Assembly: GCA_016871575.1 (NCBI GenBank)
Contig: VHCW01000025.1
Span: 1 to 52,644, forward strand
Direction: 5' to 3'
DNA length: 52,644 nucleotides
Origin: Verrucomicrobiota bacterium
GTDB taxonomy: Bacteria; Verrucomicrobiota; Verrucomicrobiia; Palsa-1439
The notes beneath the pieces are model-generated. The model was given only the letters and a program-made list of their open reading frames with translations, did not search any database and was not told where the DNA came from. Positions 25,282 to 32,196 of this stretch are shown one piece after another; position 1 is the first letter of the stretch; the number at the start of each line of letters is the position of its first letter. A program made the translations under genes and the position numbers.

Positions 25282-25608
25282 TCACCTCTTTGCCGGATAT
25301 GCAGTAACAAAGTACGGCGGCGGTTTTCCCTCACGCAGCATCCAGATTGTGATGACCACCAAGCGGCCCGTGCGCGACGGAATCAACCCGCGCACGGCAA
25401 ACTTCCGACCGAAAGGCGATGGCAATTCCTGAGTGTCATCGGATTCTCGTGCGACTTGGAGCAAGGAGTTCGCGAGGCTCCGCGCGTTGTAGCCAGCGGC
25501 AGCGAAGACGCGTCGCTTGTGTCGGCCGTGTGCGTGCGTTGTGCTGAGCAAGTAATGCTCAACTTTGCTCTCCTCGACCACCGCTCGTTCGGCATGAGGC
25601 AAGCGCAT
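25282..25608 (-). CDS. DUF6883-family protein
   Basis: The protein has 108 residues from ATG 25608. It starts MRLPHAERAVV and contains the family-like motif HAHGRHKRRVFAAAGYN, then FGRKFAVRG and a C-terminal strand VVITIWML. DUF6883 proteins are small and of unknown function, often next to DUF4926. The start codon is 4 nt downstream of the icd stop, so it is placed as if read from the icd transcript. Confidence 0.72.
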   Translation of the reverse strand: MRLPHAERAVVEESKVEHYLLSTTHAHGRHKRRVFAAAGYNARSLANSLLQVARESDDTQELPSPFGRKFAVRGLIPSRTGRLVVITIWMLREGKPPPYFVTAYPAKR

Positions 25609-25612
25609 CGCG

Positions 25613-26797
25613 TCACATGTAATTGATCACCGCGTCGCCGAACTCGGAGCACTTCACTTCCTTGGCGCCTTCCATGAGACGGGCGAAGTCGTAGGTGACG
25701 GTCTTGGCGTTGATCGCGCCGTCCATGCCTTTGACGATGAGATTGGCGGCTTCGATCCAACCCATGTAACGCAACATCATTTCACCACTGAGGATGACGC
25801 TCCCGGGATTGACGACGTCTTTGTTGGCGTACTTCGGCGCGGTGCCGTGTGTTGCCTCGAAGATGGCGTGGCCGGTAAGGTAGTTGATGTTGCCGCCGGG
25901 GGCGATGCCGATGCCGCCCACTTGCGCAGCGAGCGCGTCGCTCAGGTAATCCCCATTGAGGTTGAGCGTGGCGATGACGTCGAAGTCGGTCGGACGAGTG
26001 AGAACTTGCTGGAGCGTGATGTCGGCGATGGCGTCCTTGATGACAATGCCATTCGGCAACTGGCACCACGGGCCGCCGTCAATCTCGACAGCGCCGAATT
26101 CTCGTTTCGCGAGTGCGTAGCCCCAGTCGCGGAAGGCGCCCTCGGTGAACTTCATGATGTTGCCTTTGTGGACGAAGGTGACGGACTTGCGCTTGTTGGC
26201 GATGGCGTATTTGATGGCGGCGCGGATGAGGCGTTCGGTGCCTTCGCTGCTCACCGGTTTGATGCCGATGCCGCTGGTCTCTGGGAACCGGATTTTCTTC
26301 ACGCCCATTTCGTTCTGGAGGAACGCGATCACCTTCTTCACTTCCGGCGACCCGGCAGGCCATTCGATGCCGGCGTAGATGTCCTCGGTGTTCTCGCGGA
26401 AGATCACCATGTCCACCTTTTCCGGATGTTTCACCGGCGACGGCACGCCGTTGAACCAGCGGACGGGACGCAGGCAGACGTAGAGGTCGAGCATCTGGCG
26501 AAGGGCGACGTTAAGCGAACGGATCCCCTTTCCCACGGGCGTGGTCAGCGGGCCTTTGATGCCAACCAGATATTCCTGAAACGCCTTGATCGTCTCCTCT
26601 GGCAGCCCCATTTCGCCGGCGAAGACTTCGAGCCATTCGATTGTGCGATGGCCGGCGTAGGCTTTCTGGACCGCAGCATCGAACACGCGGACGCTGGCGG
26701 CCCAGATATCGGGACCGGTGCCGTCTCCGCGAATAAACGGGATGGTCGGATTGTCGGGCACGAGAAGTTTTCCATTTTGAATTGTGATTGTTGCCAT
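25613..26797 (-). CDS. icd: NADP-type isocitrate dehydrogenase
   Basis: The protein has 394 residues from ATG 26797. It oxidises isocitrate to 2-oxoglutarate in the TCA cycle. Visible are [14 protein letters not shown] at the N-terminus, the phosphorylatable-serine motif [40 protein letters not shown], the catalytic Asp strand [17 protein letters not shown] and GTAPKYA near the cofactor site. The E. coli enzyme is about 416 residues, so this is slightly short but complete. A partial copy of its 3' end lies 0.74 kb downstream. It is divergent from the SUMF1-domain gene. Confidence 0.96.
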   Translation of the reverse strand: MATITIQNGKLLVPDNPTIPFIRGDGTGPDIWAASVRVFDAAVQKAYAGHRTIEWLEVFAGEMGLPEETIKAFQEYLVGIKGPLTTPVGKGIRSLNVALRQMLDLYVCLRPVRWFNGVPSPVKHPEKVDMVIFRENTEDIYAGIEWPAGSPEVKKVIAFLQNEMGVKKIRFPETSGIGIKPVSSEGTERLIRAAIKYAIANKRKSVTFVHKGNIMKFTEGAFRDWGYALAKREFGAVEIDGGPWCQLPNGIVIKDAIADITLQQVLTRPTDFDVIATLNLNGDYLSDALAAQVGGIGIAPGGNINYLTGHAIFEATHGTAPKYANKDVVNPGSVILSGEMMLRYMGWIEAANLIVKGMDGAINAKTVTYDFARLMEGAKEVKCSEFGDAVINYM

Positions 26798-26803
26798 GAA
26801 ACA

Positions 26804-26877
26804 CGAATTACACGAAGACAACGCGAATTACACGAAAGAAATCGCGTTTCGCGCGTTTCTCTGTCGCGCGTTTCTCT
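26804..26877. repeat. Short direct repeats in the icd/SUMF1-gene gap
   Basis: The 130-nt divergent gap contains two copies of CGAATTACACGAA (26804-26816 and 26824-26836) and two of CGCGCGTTTCTCT (850-862 and 865-877 of 26.0 kb, i.e. 26850-26862 and 26865-26877). They could be protein-binding sites for divergent promoters or simple slippage products. Confidence 0.45.
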
Positions 26878-26927
26878 TGCTACGCCGGGCGGGCGTGGCT
26901 ATAGTTGCACGCAAGAGGAAGGTTCGC

Positions 26928-27812
26928 ATGAAAACAACACTCAGAATGATGGCGGGTGCCATGACGCTCGGACTGGCCGGCGCAGTGTACGCCGCCAGCG
27001 CCACGACCACCGACCCCAGGGCGGCCAGCAAACAAACTCCCTGGGAAAACTCGCTCGGCATGAGATTTGTGCCGGTCAAGGATACCGAGGTTCTCTTTTG
27101 CATCTGGCTGACACGCGTGCAGGATTTTACGACATTCGTGAGAATCACTGGCCATGATGCCAAAGCCGGCATGTACTCGTTAACCCCCGATGGCATCAAG
27201 CAGGGCGTAAACACATGGGATTCACCCGGATTTCAGCAAGGGCTTACGCATCCGGTATCGGGCGTAAACTGGGAAGATGCGCAGGCATTCTGCAAATGGT
27301 TGACGAAGCAGGAACGCGATGCCGGGCGTTTGCCGTCAGGCTATGAATACCGCCTGCCCAAGGATGCCGAGTGGAGCGCGGCTGTCGGTTTGCCGTCGGA
27401 ATTCGGCAAAACGCCGAAGGAGAAGCACCGACGAATCCGAGGCATTTATCCCTGGGGCATGGAATGGCCGCCACCCATTGGCGCCGGAAACTTTTCGGGC
27501 ACGGAATCAAAAGTGGATATGCCGGCCGACAGGGAAATAATCCGGAACTACACGGACCCTCACCCTCGCACCTCAACGGTCGGGAGTTATGTGGCGAATC
27601 CGTTGGGTTTGTATGACATGAGCGGCAACCTTTGGGAATGGTGCGAGGACATTTTCACTCCCAATGAGCCATACCGGGTGTTGCGCGGCGGAGCGTGGAA
27701 CACGCATGACGGCGACGACTTGCTGTCCTCCAGCCGCAATCATGTTATGCCGGGAATTCGCGCTGCGGGGAACGGGTTCCGTTGTGTGTTGGCTCCGGCG
27801 GCCTCACCGTAA
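26928..27812 (+). CDS. Exported SUMF1/formylglycine-generating-enzyme-like domain protein
   Basis: The protein has 294 residues from ATG 26928 with a Sec signal peptide (AVYA-AS). The body is a SUMF1 fold: NSLGMRFVPV, HPVSGVNWEDAQAFCKWLT, YRLPKDAEWSAA, NPLGLYDMSGNLWEWCED and VLRGGAWN near the end. True FGE enzymes activate sulfatases through a cysteine pair in the RGGS... segment; here that segment has no cysteine, so FGE activity is doubtful. SUMF1 folds also serve in other roles. It stands alone between icd and ychF. Confidence 0.85.
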   Translation: MKTTLRMMAGAMTLGLAGAVYAASATTTDPRAASKQTPWENSLGMRFVPVKDTEVLFCIWLTRVQDFTTFVRITGHDAKAGMYSLTPDGIKQGVNTWDSPGFQQGLTHPVSGVNWEDAQAFCKWLTKQERDAGRLPSGYEYRLPKDAEWSAAVGLPSEFGKTPKEKHRRIRGIYPWGMEWPPPIGAGNFSGTESKVDMPADREIIRNYTDPHPRTSTVGSYVANPLGLYDMSGNLWEWCEDIFTPNEPYRVLRGGAWNTHDGDDLLSSSRNHVMPGIRAAGNGFRCVLAPAASP

Positions 27813-27816
27813 TCGC

Positions 27817-27831
27817 CGCATCACAGATGCG
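27817..27831. terminator. Small hairpin between convergent genes
   Basis: CGCATC (27817-27822) pairs with GATGCG (27826-27831) around ACA in the 30-nt gap between the SUMF1 gene and ychF stops. Weak and without a U-tract. Confidence 0.25.
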
Positions 27832-27842
27832 CCGTGTCCTTG

Positions 27843-28886
27843 TCAACTGCTGTGGCGGATGTGCACGATGTCGCCGTCTTCCACGATGTACTCTTTGCCT
27901 TTCACCAACAGTTTACCGGTTTCCTTGAGGACCACTTCGGCTTGGTGGCCTTTCGCGCCGGCGGCGATGAGATCGGGGTATTTCATCACCTCGGCGCGGA
28001 TGAAACCGCGGGCGAGGTCGCTGTGGATGGCGTGGGCGGCCTCGACGGCGGTCGCGCCGTGGCGGATGGTCCACGCCCGGACCTCGTCTTCGCCGGTGGT
28101 GAAGAAGCTGATGTAGCCGAGCGCCTTGTAAAGGAGGCGCGTGAGGAGGTGAATCGCCGGTTCTTCAACGCCGAGGGCGGCGAGGAATTCGGTGCGCTCC
28201 TTCGGATCCTCAATCTGGGCGACTTCGAGTTCGAGTTTGGCGTCAAGCTCGCAACTGTAGGCCGCGTCACCCGACGCGGCGCCGCGTGAGGTCACGTGGC
28301 CTACAGGCCCGTTGTACGCGATGACCAACGGTTTGAGCGTGAGAAACTGTAGTGACCGGACGCGTTTCTCTTCGCCTTCGGCCCACGCGTAATCGCGCAA
28401 CAGTTGACCGGCTTCGAGGTGGGGTTTCAGAAGTTCGAGGAGGGCGGCTTCCTTGGCACGGTCGTCGTCCCGCTTCTTCTTCTGGTCCTCGGCAATGCGG
28501 TCGAGGCGTTTTTCGATGAGGCTGAGGTCGCTGATGGCCAGTTCGAGGTTCATCTTGTTGATGTCCTCGTGCGGATCGGTCTCGCGGTCGAATGCGCGCA
28601 CCACGTGACAGAGCGCATCCATGTTCTTGAGCGTTTGCAGCCACTGGTCGCGCGCCTTGGCCTGCTGGGGCGGCGCGGGGGCAAGCGTGCACTCGATTTC
28701 GGCGTACTTGGTCTTCTTCGGGTTGTACATCGCCGAGAGCCGATCCACGCGGGAGTCGGCAACCTTGACGGCGCCGATGTGGTATTCGCCGGGGCGGACG
28801 AGAAGGTGGCTCAATCCCATGCCGGTGAGCAGCGAAAACACGGTCTTCTTGCCGGTTTGCGGCAGGCCGATGAGGGCAATCTTCAT
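27843..28886 (-). CDS. ychF: Divergent YchF/Obg-family P-loop protein with TGS domain
   Basis: The 347-residue protein has P-loop GLPQTGKKT at 7-15, the YchF-like helix region NLELAISDLSLIEKRLDRI at about 113-131, a long charged coiled-coil insertion, and a C-terminal DUF933/TGS region with ALGYISFFTTGEDEVRAW, HSDLARGFIRAEV and GDIVHIRHSS. YchF hydrolyses ATP and binds ribosomes. Two switch elements are degenerate: the DxxG of G3 is not visible between residues 60 and 90, and the NxxE of G4 reads AYNGPVG. A 52-bp palindrome encodes residues 194-211 at that point. The start overlaps the aminotransferase stop by 4 nt. Confidence 0.85.
   Translation of the reverse strand: MKIALIGLPQTGKKTVFSLLTGMGLSHLLVRPGEYHIGAVKVADSRVDRLSAMYNPKKTKYAEIECTLAPAPPQQAKARDQWLQTLKNMDALCHVVRAFDRETDPHEDINKMNLELAISDLSLIEKRLDRIAEDQKKKRDDDRAKEAALLELLKPHLEAGQLLRDYAWAEGEEKRVRSLQFLTLKPLVIAYNGPVGHVTSRGAASGDAAYSCELDAKLELEVAQIEDPKERTEFLAALGVEEPAIHLLTRLLYKALGYISFFTTGEDEVRAWTIRHGATAVEAAHAIHSDLARGFIRAEVMKYPDLIAAGAKGHQAEVVLKETGKLLVKGKEYIVEDGDIVHIRHSS
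28255..28306. repeat. 52-bp near-perfect palindrome inside ychF coding sequence
   Basis: Bases 28255-28306 fold onto themselves with 22 Watson-Crick pairs, one G-T pair and three mismatches out of 26. The outer arms are CTGTAGGCC and GGCCTACAG; the centre is ACGCGGCGCCGCGT. It is in frame and encodes about 18 residues (PVGHVTSRGAASGDAAYS) at the usual G4 position. It looks like an inserted interspersed repeat. Confidence 0.85.
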
Positions 28887-30052
28887 TTCAGCGAACCACA
28901 AAAAGCCGCAATGCGTTCGAGGCCTTTGGTGATGTTCTCCATCGAGCAGGCGTAGCTCAGGCGGATGTGCGCGTCGCTGCCAAAGGCAATACCGGGCACA
29001 CACGCGACCTTTTGCTCCTCAAGGAGTCGTTCGCAGAACTGGACGCTGCCGAGGCCGAAGCTGGAAATATTCGGAAGCATGTAGAACGCGCCCATCGGCT
29101 TGACACACGTGACGCCAGGGATACTCGCCAGTTTCTCGTGCATGAACGCGCGGCGCTCGACGAAAGCGCGATGCATGTCGCTGATGAACGATTGGTCGCC
29201 CTTGAGCGCTGCGATGGCGCCTTTTTGGGCGAAGCTGGTCGGATTGCTGGTGGAGTGGGATTGAATGGAATCAATGGCGGCCGCGATGGGGTCAGGCGCG
29301 GCGATGTAGCCAAGACGCCAGCCCGTCATGGAGTAGGCTTTGGAAAAACCGTTGACGGTGATGGTGAGATCGTAAATCTCCTGCCCAAGGGATGCGAGAC
29401 TGACGTGCGGCGTGTGGTCGTAGGTGATCTTCTCGTAAATCTCATCGGACAGAATCAGGATGTCCTCTTCAACCGCGACTTCGGCAAGCGCCTGCAGTTC
29501 TTCCTTCGTATAGACCGCGCCAGTCGGGTTGCTGGGGGAATTGAGGATAATCAATTTCGTGGCGGGCGTCATGGCAGCACGGAACTCATCCGCCGTCAGT
29601 TTGAAACCGTTCGCCTCCTGCGTCGGCACGATGACCGGCGTGGCATCCGCGAGCTTGACCATCTCCAGGTAGCTCAACCAATACGGCGCGGGAATGACAA
29701 CTTCATCCCCCACCCCGCAGGTGGCGATGATGGCGTTGTAACACGAATGTTTGGCGCCGCAGTTAACGATGACCTGGCTGGGTTTGTAGTTGAGGCCATT
29801 TTCCTTCTTGAGTTTCTCCGCGATGGCGGCGCGCAATTCCGGCGTGCCGCTGGAAGGCGTGTACTTGGTGAACCCGTCGGCGAGCGCGGCAGCGGCGGCG
29901 TCCTTGATGTGCTGCGGCGTGTCGAAATCCGGTTCGCCGGCGCCGAAGCCGCAGACGTCAACGCCTTCGGCCTTGAGTTTCTTGGCCTTCGCGTCAATGG
30001 CAAGGGTGAGCGACGGGGTGAGGGTCGTGGTTCGTGGAGCTAGTGAGTTCAT
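28883..30052 (-). CDS. Class I/II pyridoxal-phosphate aminotransferase (aspartate type)
   Basis: The 389-residue cytoplasmic enzyme is close to bacterial subgroup Ib aspartate aminotransferases. Motifs are GAGEPDFDTP, SSGTPELRAAIA, VNCGAKHSCYNAI, NSPSNPTGAVY, the internal aldimine lysine in NGFSKAYSMTGWRLGY, and HIRLSYACS at the C-terminus (substrate carboxylate arginine). It exchanges amino groups between aspartate and 2-oxoglutarate; related prephenate or LL-DAP aminotransferase activity cannot be excluded. It overlaps both neighbours by 4 nt in the minus-strand run. Confidence 0.92.
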   Translation of the reverse strand: MNSLAPRTTTLTPSLTLAIDAKAKKLKAEGVDVCGFGAGEPDFDTPQHIKDAAAAALADGFTKYTPSSGTPELRAAIAEKLKKENGLNYKPSQVIVNCGAKHSCYNAIIATCGVGDEVVIPAPYWLSYLEMVKLADATPVIVPTQEANGFKLTADEFRAAMTPATKLIILNSPSNPTGAVYTKEELQALAEVAVEEDILILSDEIYEKITYDHTPHVSLASLGQEIYDLTITVNGFSKAYSMTGWRLGYIAAPDPIAAAIDSIQSHSTSNPTSFAQKGAIAALKGDQSFISDMHRAFVERRAFMHEKLASIPGVTCVKPMGAFYMLPNISSFGLGSVQFCERLLEEQKVACVPGIAFGSDAHIRLSYACSMENITKGLERIAAFCGSLK

Positions 30053-31218
30053 GTGTGTTTGTAGGACTTTTCGATCAGGGGTTTGAGGTTGTTTTCGCGG
30101 ATGTTGATGATGTTCATCTCGCGTTTGGCGTTTTCGGGTGAATCGCTGGCATGCGCGGCATTGACCATGACGTCCTGGCCAAGTTCGCGGCGGATGGTGC
30201 CGACCGCAGCCTTGTTCGGGTCGGTCGCGCCGAGGACATTGCGGATCTTGGCGACGGCATCGGGGCCTTCATAGACAAGCGCGACTATTTTACCGGGGTC
30301 GCCGGAAACGTCCTGGCCAGCCGCGTGGCCGGTCATGAAGTTGACGATCCGGTTGAACTGATGTTCGGCGGCACACGGGGCCAACATTTCACCAAGCTTC
30401 TTCTCCGAACCCCGCGGCAACTCGAAGCCGAATTCCTTTTCCAGCGCCGTCTTGGCGCGCGGCCCGGTGAGGCCGAGATACACGGACGGCAACAGTTCAC
30501 GGACGGGCCCGTAAAACTCACGCGCTTCCGTCACGCTCATGTGATGGACTTTGATCGCAATGATGAAAAGGCCGGTGCGCGAGATCAGGTCCACAATACT
30601 GCCGGGACGCGCGCTGGCGAAACGGAAGTTGTCGGGCTTCAGCAGAACAAGTGTCTGCTGGACTTTGCTTTTGTCGGGATAACGGACAACGCCTTCGAGC
30701 AAACCGCCGTCGGTGTCGGAATACTTCGCCCAAATCTTCAAGCGCTGCTCGACATCTTCGGCCGTGCGCGCCGCGAGGACGGCCGGCTCGAAGTAGCGGA
30801 CTTCGTTGTCGGGACCGAGGATAAAATCGCCGTAGGTGTCGCGGATGGTCTCGCCGGCCACGGTTCGCCCCGGCTCGATCGGACCAACGGCGGCGCGCAC
30901 CTTCTTCCCCGCGTCCTCGCCGCGGAACAGCAGCATCATCACGCGGCGGCGCTGGCCGGTTTGCGGGTGCGGCGCGTAGTTGTCGAGGATGTACTGGCGG
31001 ATGAGCATCTGGATGCGACGGTTCTCCGTGTCCTTGGCAGTCACGATGACGGAGGCATACTCCTCCACCAGTTCACGGCTCGGCGCGAACATCCGCGCAG
31101 CGACAAGGTCGAGCGCTGTCCGGGTGAAAAGGCGCGAGATGACGCCGCCCGTGCGCGATTTGTAAATCGTGTACGGGTTGATCAGGACGTAGGCGAGTTG
31201 GTCGCTGCCGTTGCTCAT
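30049..31218 (-). CDS. Double-domain nucleoside diphosphate kinase-like protein
   Basis: The protein has 389 residues from ATG 31218. The C-terminal half (from TLVLLKPDNF) is a recognisable NDK with the active-site His in NAAHASDSPENAKRE. The N-terminal half (LAYVLINPYTIYKSRTGGVISRLF onward, with VGPIEPGRTVAGETIRDTYG) repeats the NDK pattern but lacks an evident H-x-SDS motif, so it is probably a structural or regulatory copy. Standard NDK is about 140 residues. NDK balances NTP pools using ATP. It is coupled to the zinc-ribbon gene by a TGATG junction and to the aminotransferase by ATGA. Confidence 0.85.
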   Translation of the reverse strand: MSNGSDQLAYVLINPYTIYKSRTGGVISRLFTRTALDLVAARMFAPSRELVEEYASVIVTAKDTENRRIQMLIRQYILDNYAPHPQTGQRRRVMMLLFRGEDAGKKVRAAVGPIEPGRTVAGETIRDTYGDFILGPDNEVRYFEPAVLAARTAEDVEQRLKIWAKYSDTDGGLLEGVVRYPDKSKVQQTLVLLKPDNFRFASARPGSIVDLISRTGLFIIAIKVHHMSVTEAREFYGPVRELLPSVYLGLTGPRAKTALEKEFGFELPRGSEKKLGEMLAPCAAEHQFNRIVNFMTGHAAGQDVSGDPGKIVALVYEGPDAVAKIRNVLGATDPNKAAVGTIRRELGQDVMVNAAHASDSPENAKREMNIINIRENNLKPLIEKSYKHT

Positions 31219-31370
31219 CACTTCTTGGGGGGCGCCATGATGCGGAACAGTTTCGTCCCGCAATCCGGGCAAACGCCCTGGACTGCCGGACGGCCATTCT
31301 TCATCGTCACCTGTTCCGGTTTGGCGATTTCTTTTTTTGCTTTGCATTTTACACAATAGGCTTCAGCCAT
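31218..31370 (-). CDS. DUF5679-like zinc-ribbon protein
   Basis: The protein has 50 residues. Two cysteine pairs, CVKC at 6-9 and CPDC at 34-37, are separated by a basic hinge (TMKNGRPAVQG), typical of a small zinc ribbon. Family members are uncharacterised; nucleic-acid or ribosome association is plausible. It is the first gene of the minus-strand run, with NDK starting 1 nt into its stop codon. Confidence 0.85.
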   Translation of the reverse strand: MAEAYCVKCKAKKEIAKPEQVTMKNGRPAVQGVCPDCGTKLFRIMAPPKK

Positions 31371-31466
31371 GGCGGCCTCCTTCGGGGAAAGTGCGCGTAT
31401 CTTAGAGATGCGGATGTCGCGCGTCAAGCGTTGAACTCGCGTCGCGGCTCTGGTACAGTGGGAGCG

Positions 31467-32147
31467 ATGAAACGCCTGTTGCCCATTCTGCTGTTGGCGC
31501 TCTCGGGCTGTCAGCCTGTCGGGACAAATCCGGAACAAAGCGCCGCGTACAACCAGGCCCGCAAATCCGCCGATGCCGGCGAATGGAAGGCTGCGGTGGC
31601 GTTTTACCGTCAAACACTGGACGAGCATCCGCGGTTCGCCCGCGCGCATCTGGAACTGGCCTTGCTCTACGATGAGAAACTCAACGACCCGATTGGCGCG
31701 ATCTACCACTATCGCCGCTACCTCGACTTGGAGCCGAACAGCGACAAACGCCGCGTTGTTGACGATTTTATCGAACGGGCGCGACTCTCGCTGGCCTCCA
31801 AGCTCCCGCAAAATCCCGGCACGGACGTGAACGAACTTCTCCGCCTGCAACAACAGAACACCGCCCTGGCCTCCGAGGTGGCCGCGTTGAAAACGAAACT
31901 TGCCGGCTACGAAGCGGTCATCAACGCTCCCGCCCTGCCAGCACCCACCGACCCCACACCTCCGACGCCCACCCCAAACCCCGCGAAACCGCGCACACAT
32001 GTCGTGGCAAAAGGCGATACGCTTCACTCGCTTGCGTTGCGTTACTATGGCACCCGTGCTGGTTGGGAAAAAATCTACCAGGCCAACCGCGCCACTGTAC
32101 CCGTCAAGGATCAGCTTCGCGTCGGCCAGTCGCTGGTGATCCCGTGA
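31467..32147 (+). CDS. Lipoprotein with TPR-like and LysM domains
   Basis: The protein has 226 residues from ATG 31467. The lipoprotein signal ends LLLALSGC (Cys18). Residues 30-100 form a TPR-like pair (AAYNQARKSADAGEWKAA; YRRYLDLEPNS), 125-150 a short coiled coil, 155-180 a proline/threonine linker, and 183-226 a LysM domain (HVVAKGDTLHSLALRYYG...IYQANR...LRVGQSLVIP). LysM binds peptidoglycan, so the protein probably links outer or inner membrane to cell wall. It is divergent from the zinc-ribbon gene. Confidence 0.88.
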   Translation: MKRLLPILLLALSGCQPVGTNPEQSAAYNQARKSADAGEWKAAVAFYRQTLDEHPRFARAHLELALLYDEKLNDPIGAIYHYRRYLDLEPNSDKRRVVDDFIERARLSLASKLPQNPGTDVNELLRLQQQNTALASEVAALKTKLAGYEAVINAPALPAPTDPTPPTPTPNPAKPRTHVVAKGDTLHSLALRYYGTRAGWEKIYQANRATVPVKDQLRVGQSLVIP

Positions 32148-32196
32148 TGTCGCGCCTCCGCGTTGTCTTCGGTCTGCAACCCTCGTATTCTGGGCC

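Noticed and set aside
25847-27157. 436-codon plus-strand ORF across icd and the SUMF1 gene start
   Set aside because: Antisense to icd and out of phase with the SUMF1 protein.
28967-31359. Two long plus-strand ORFs opposite aminotransferase and NDK
   Set aside because: Shadows of conserved minus-strand genes.
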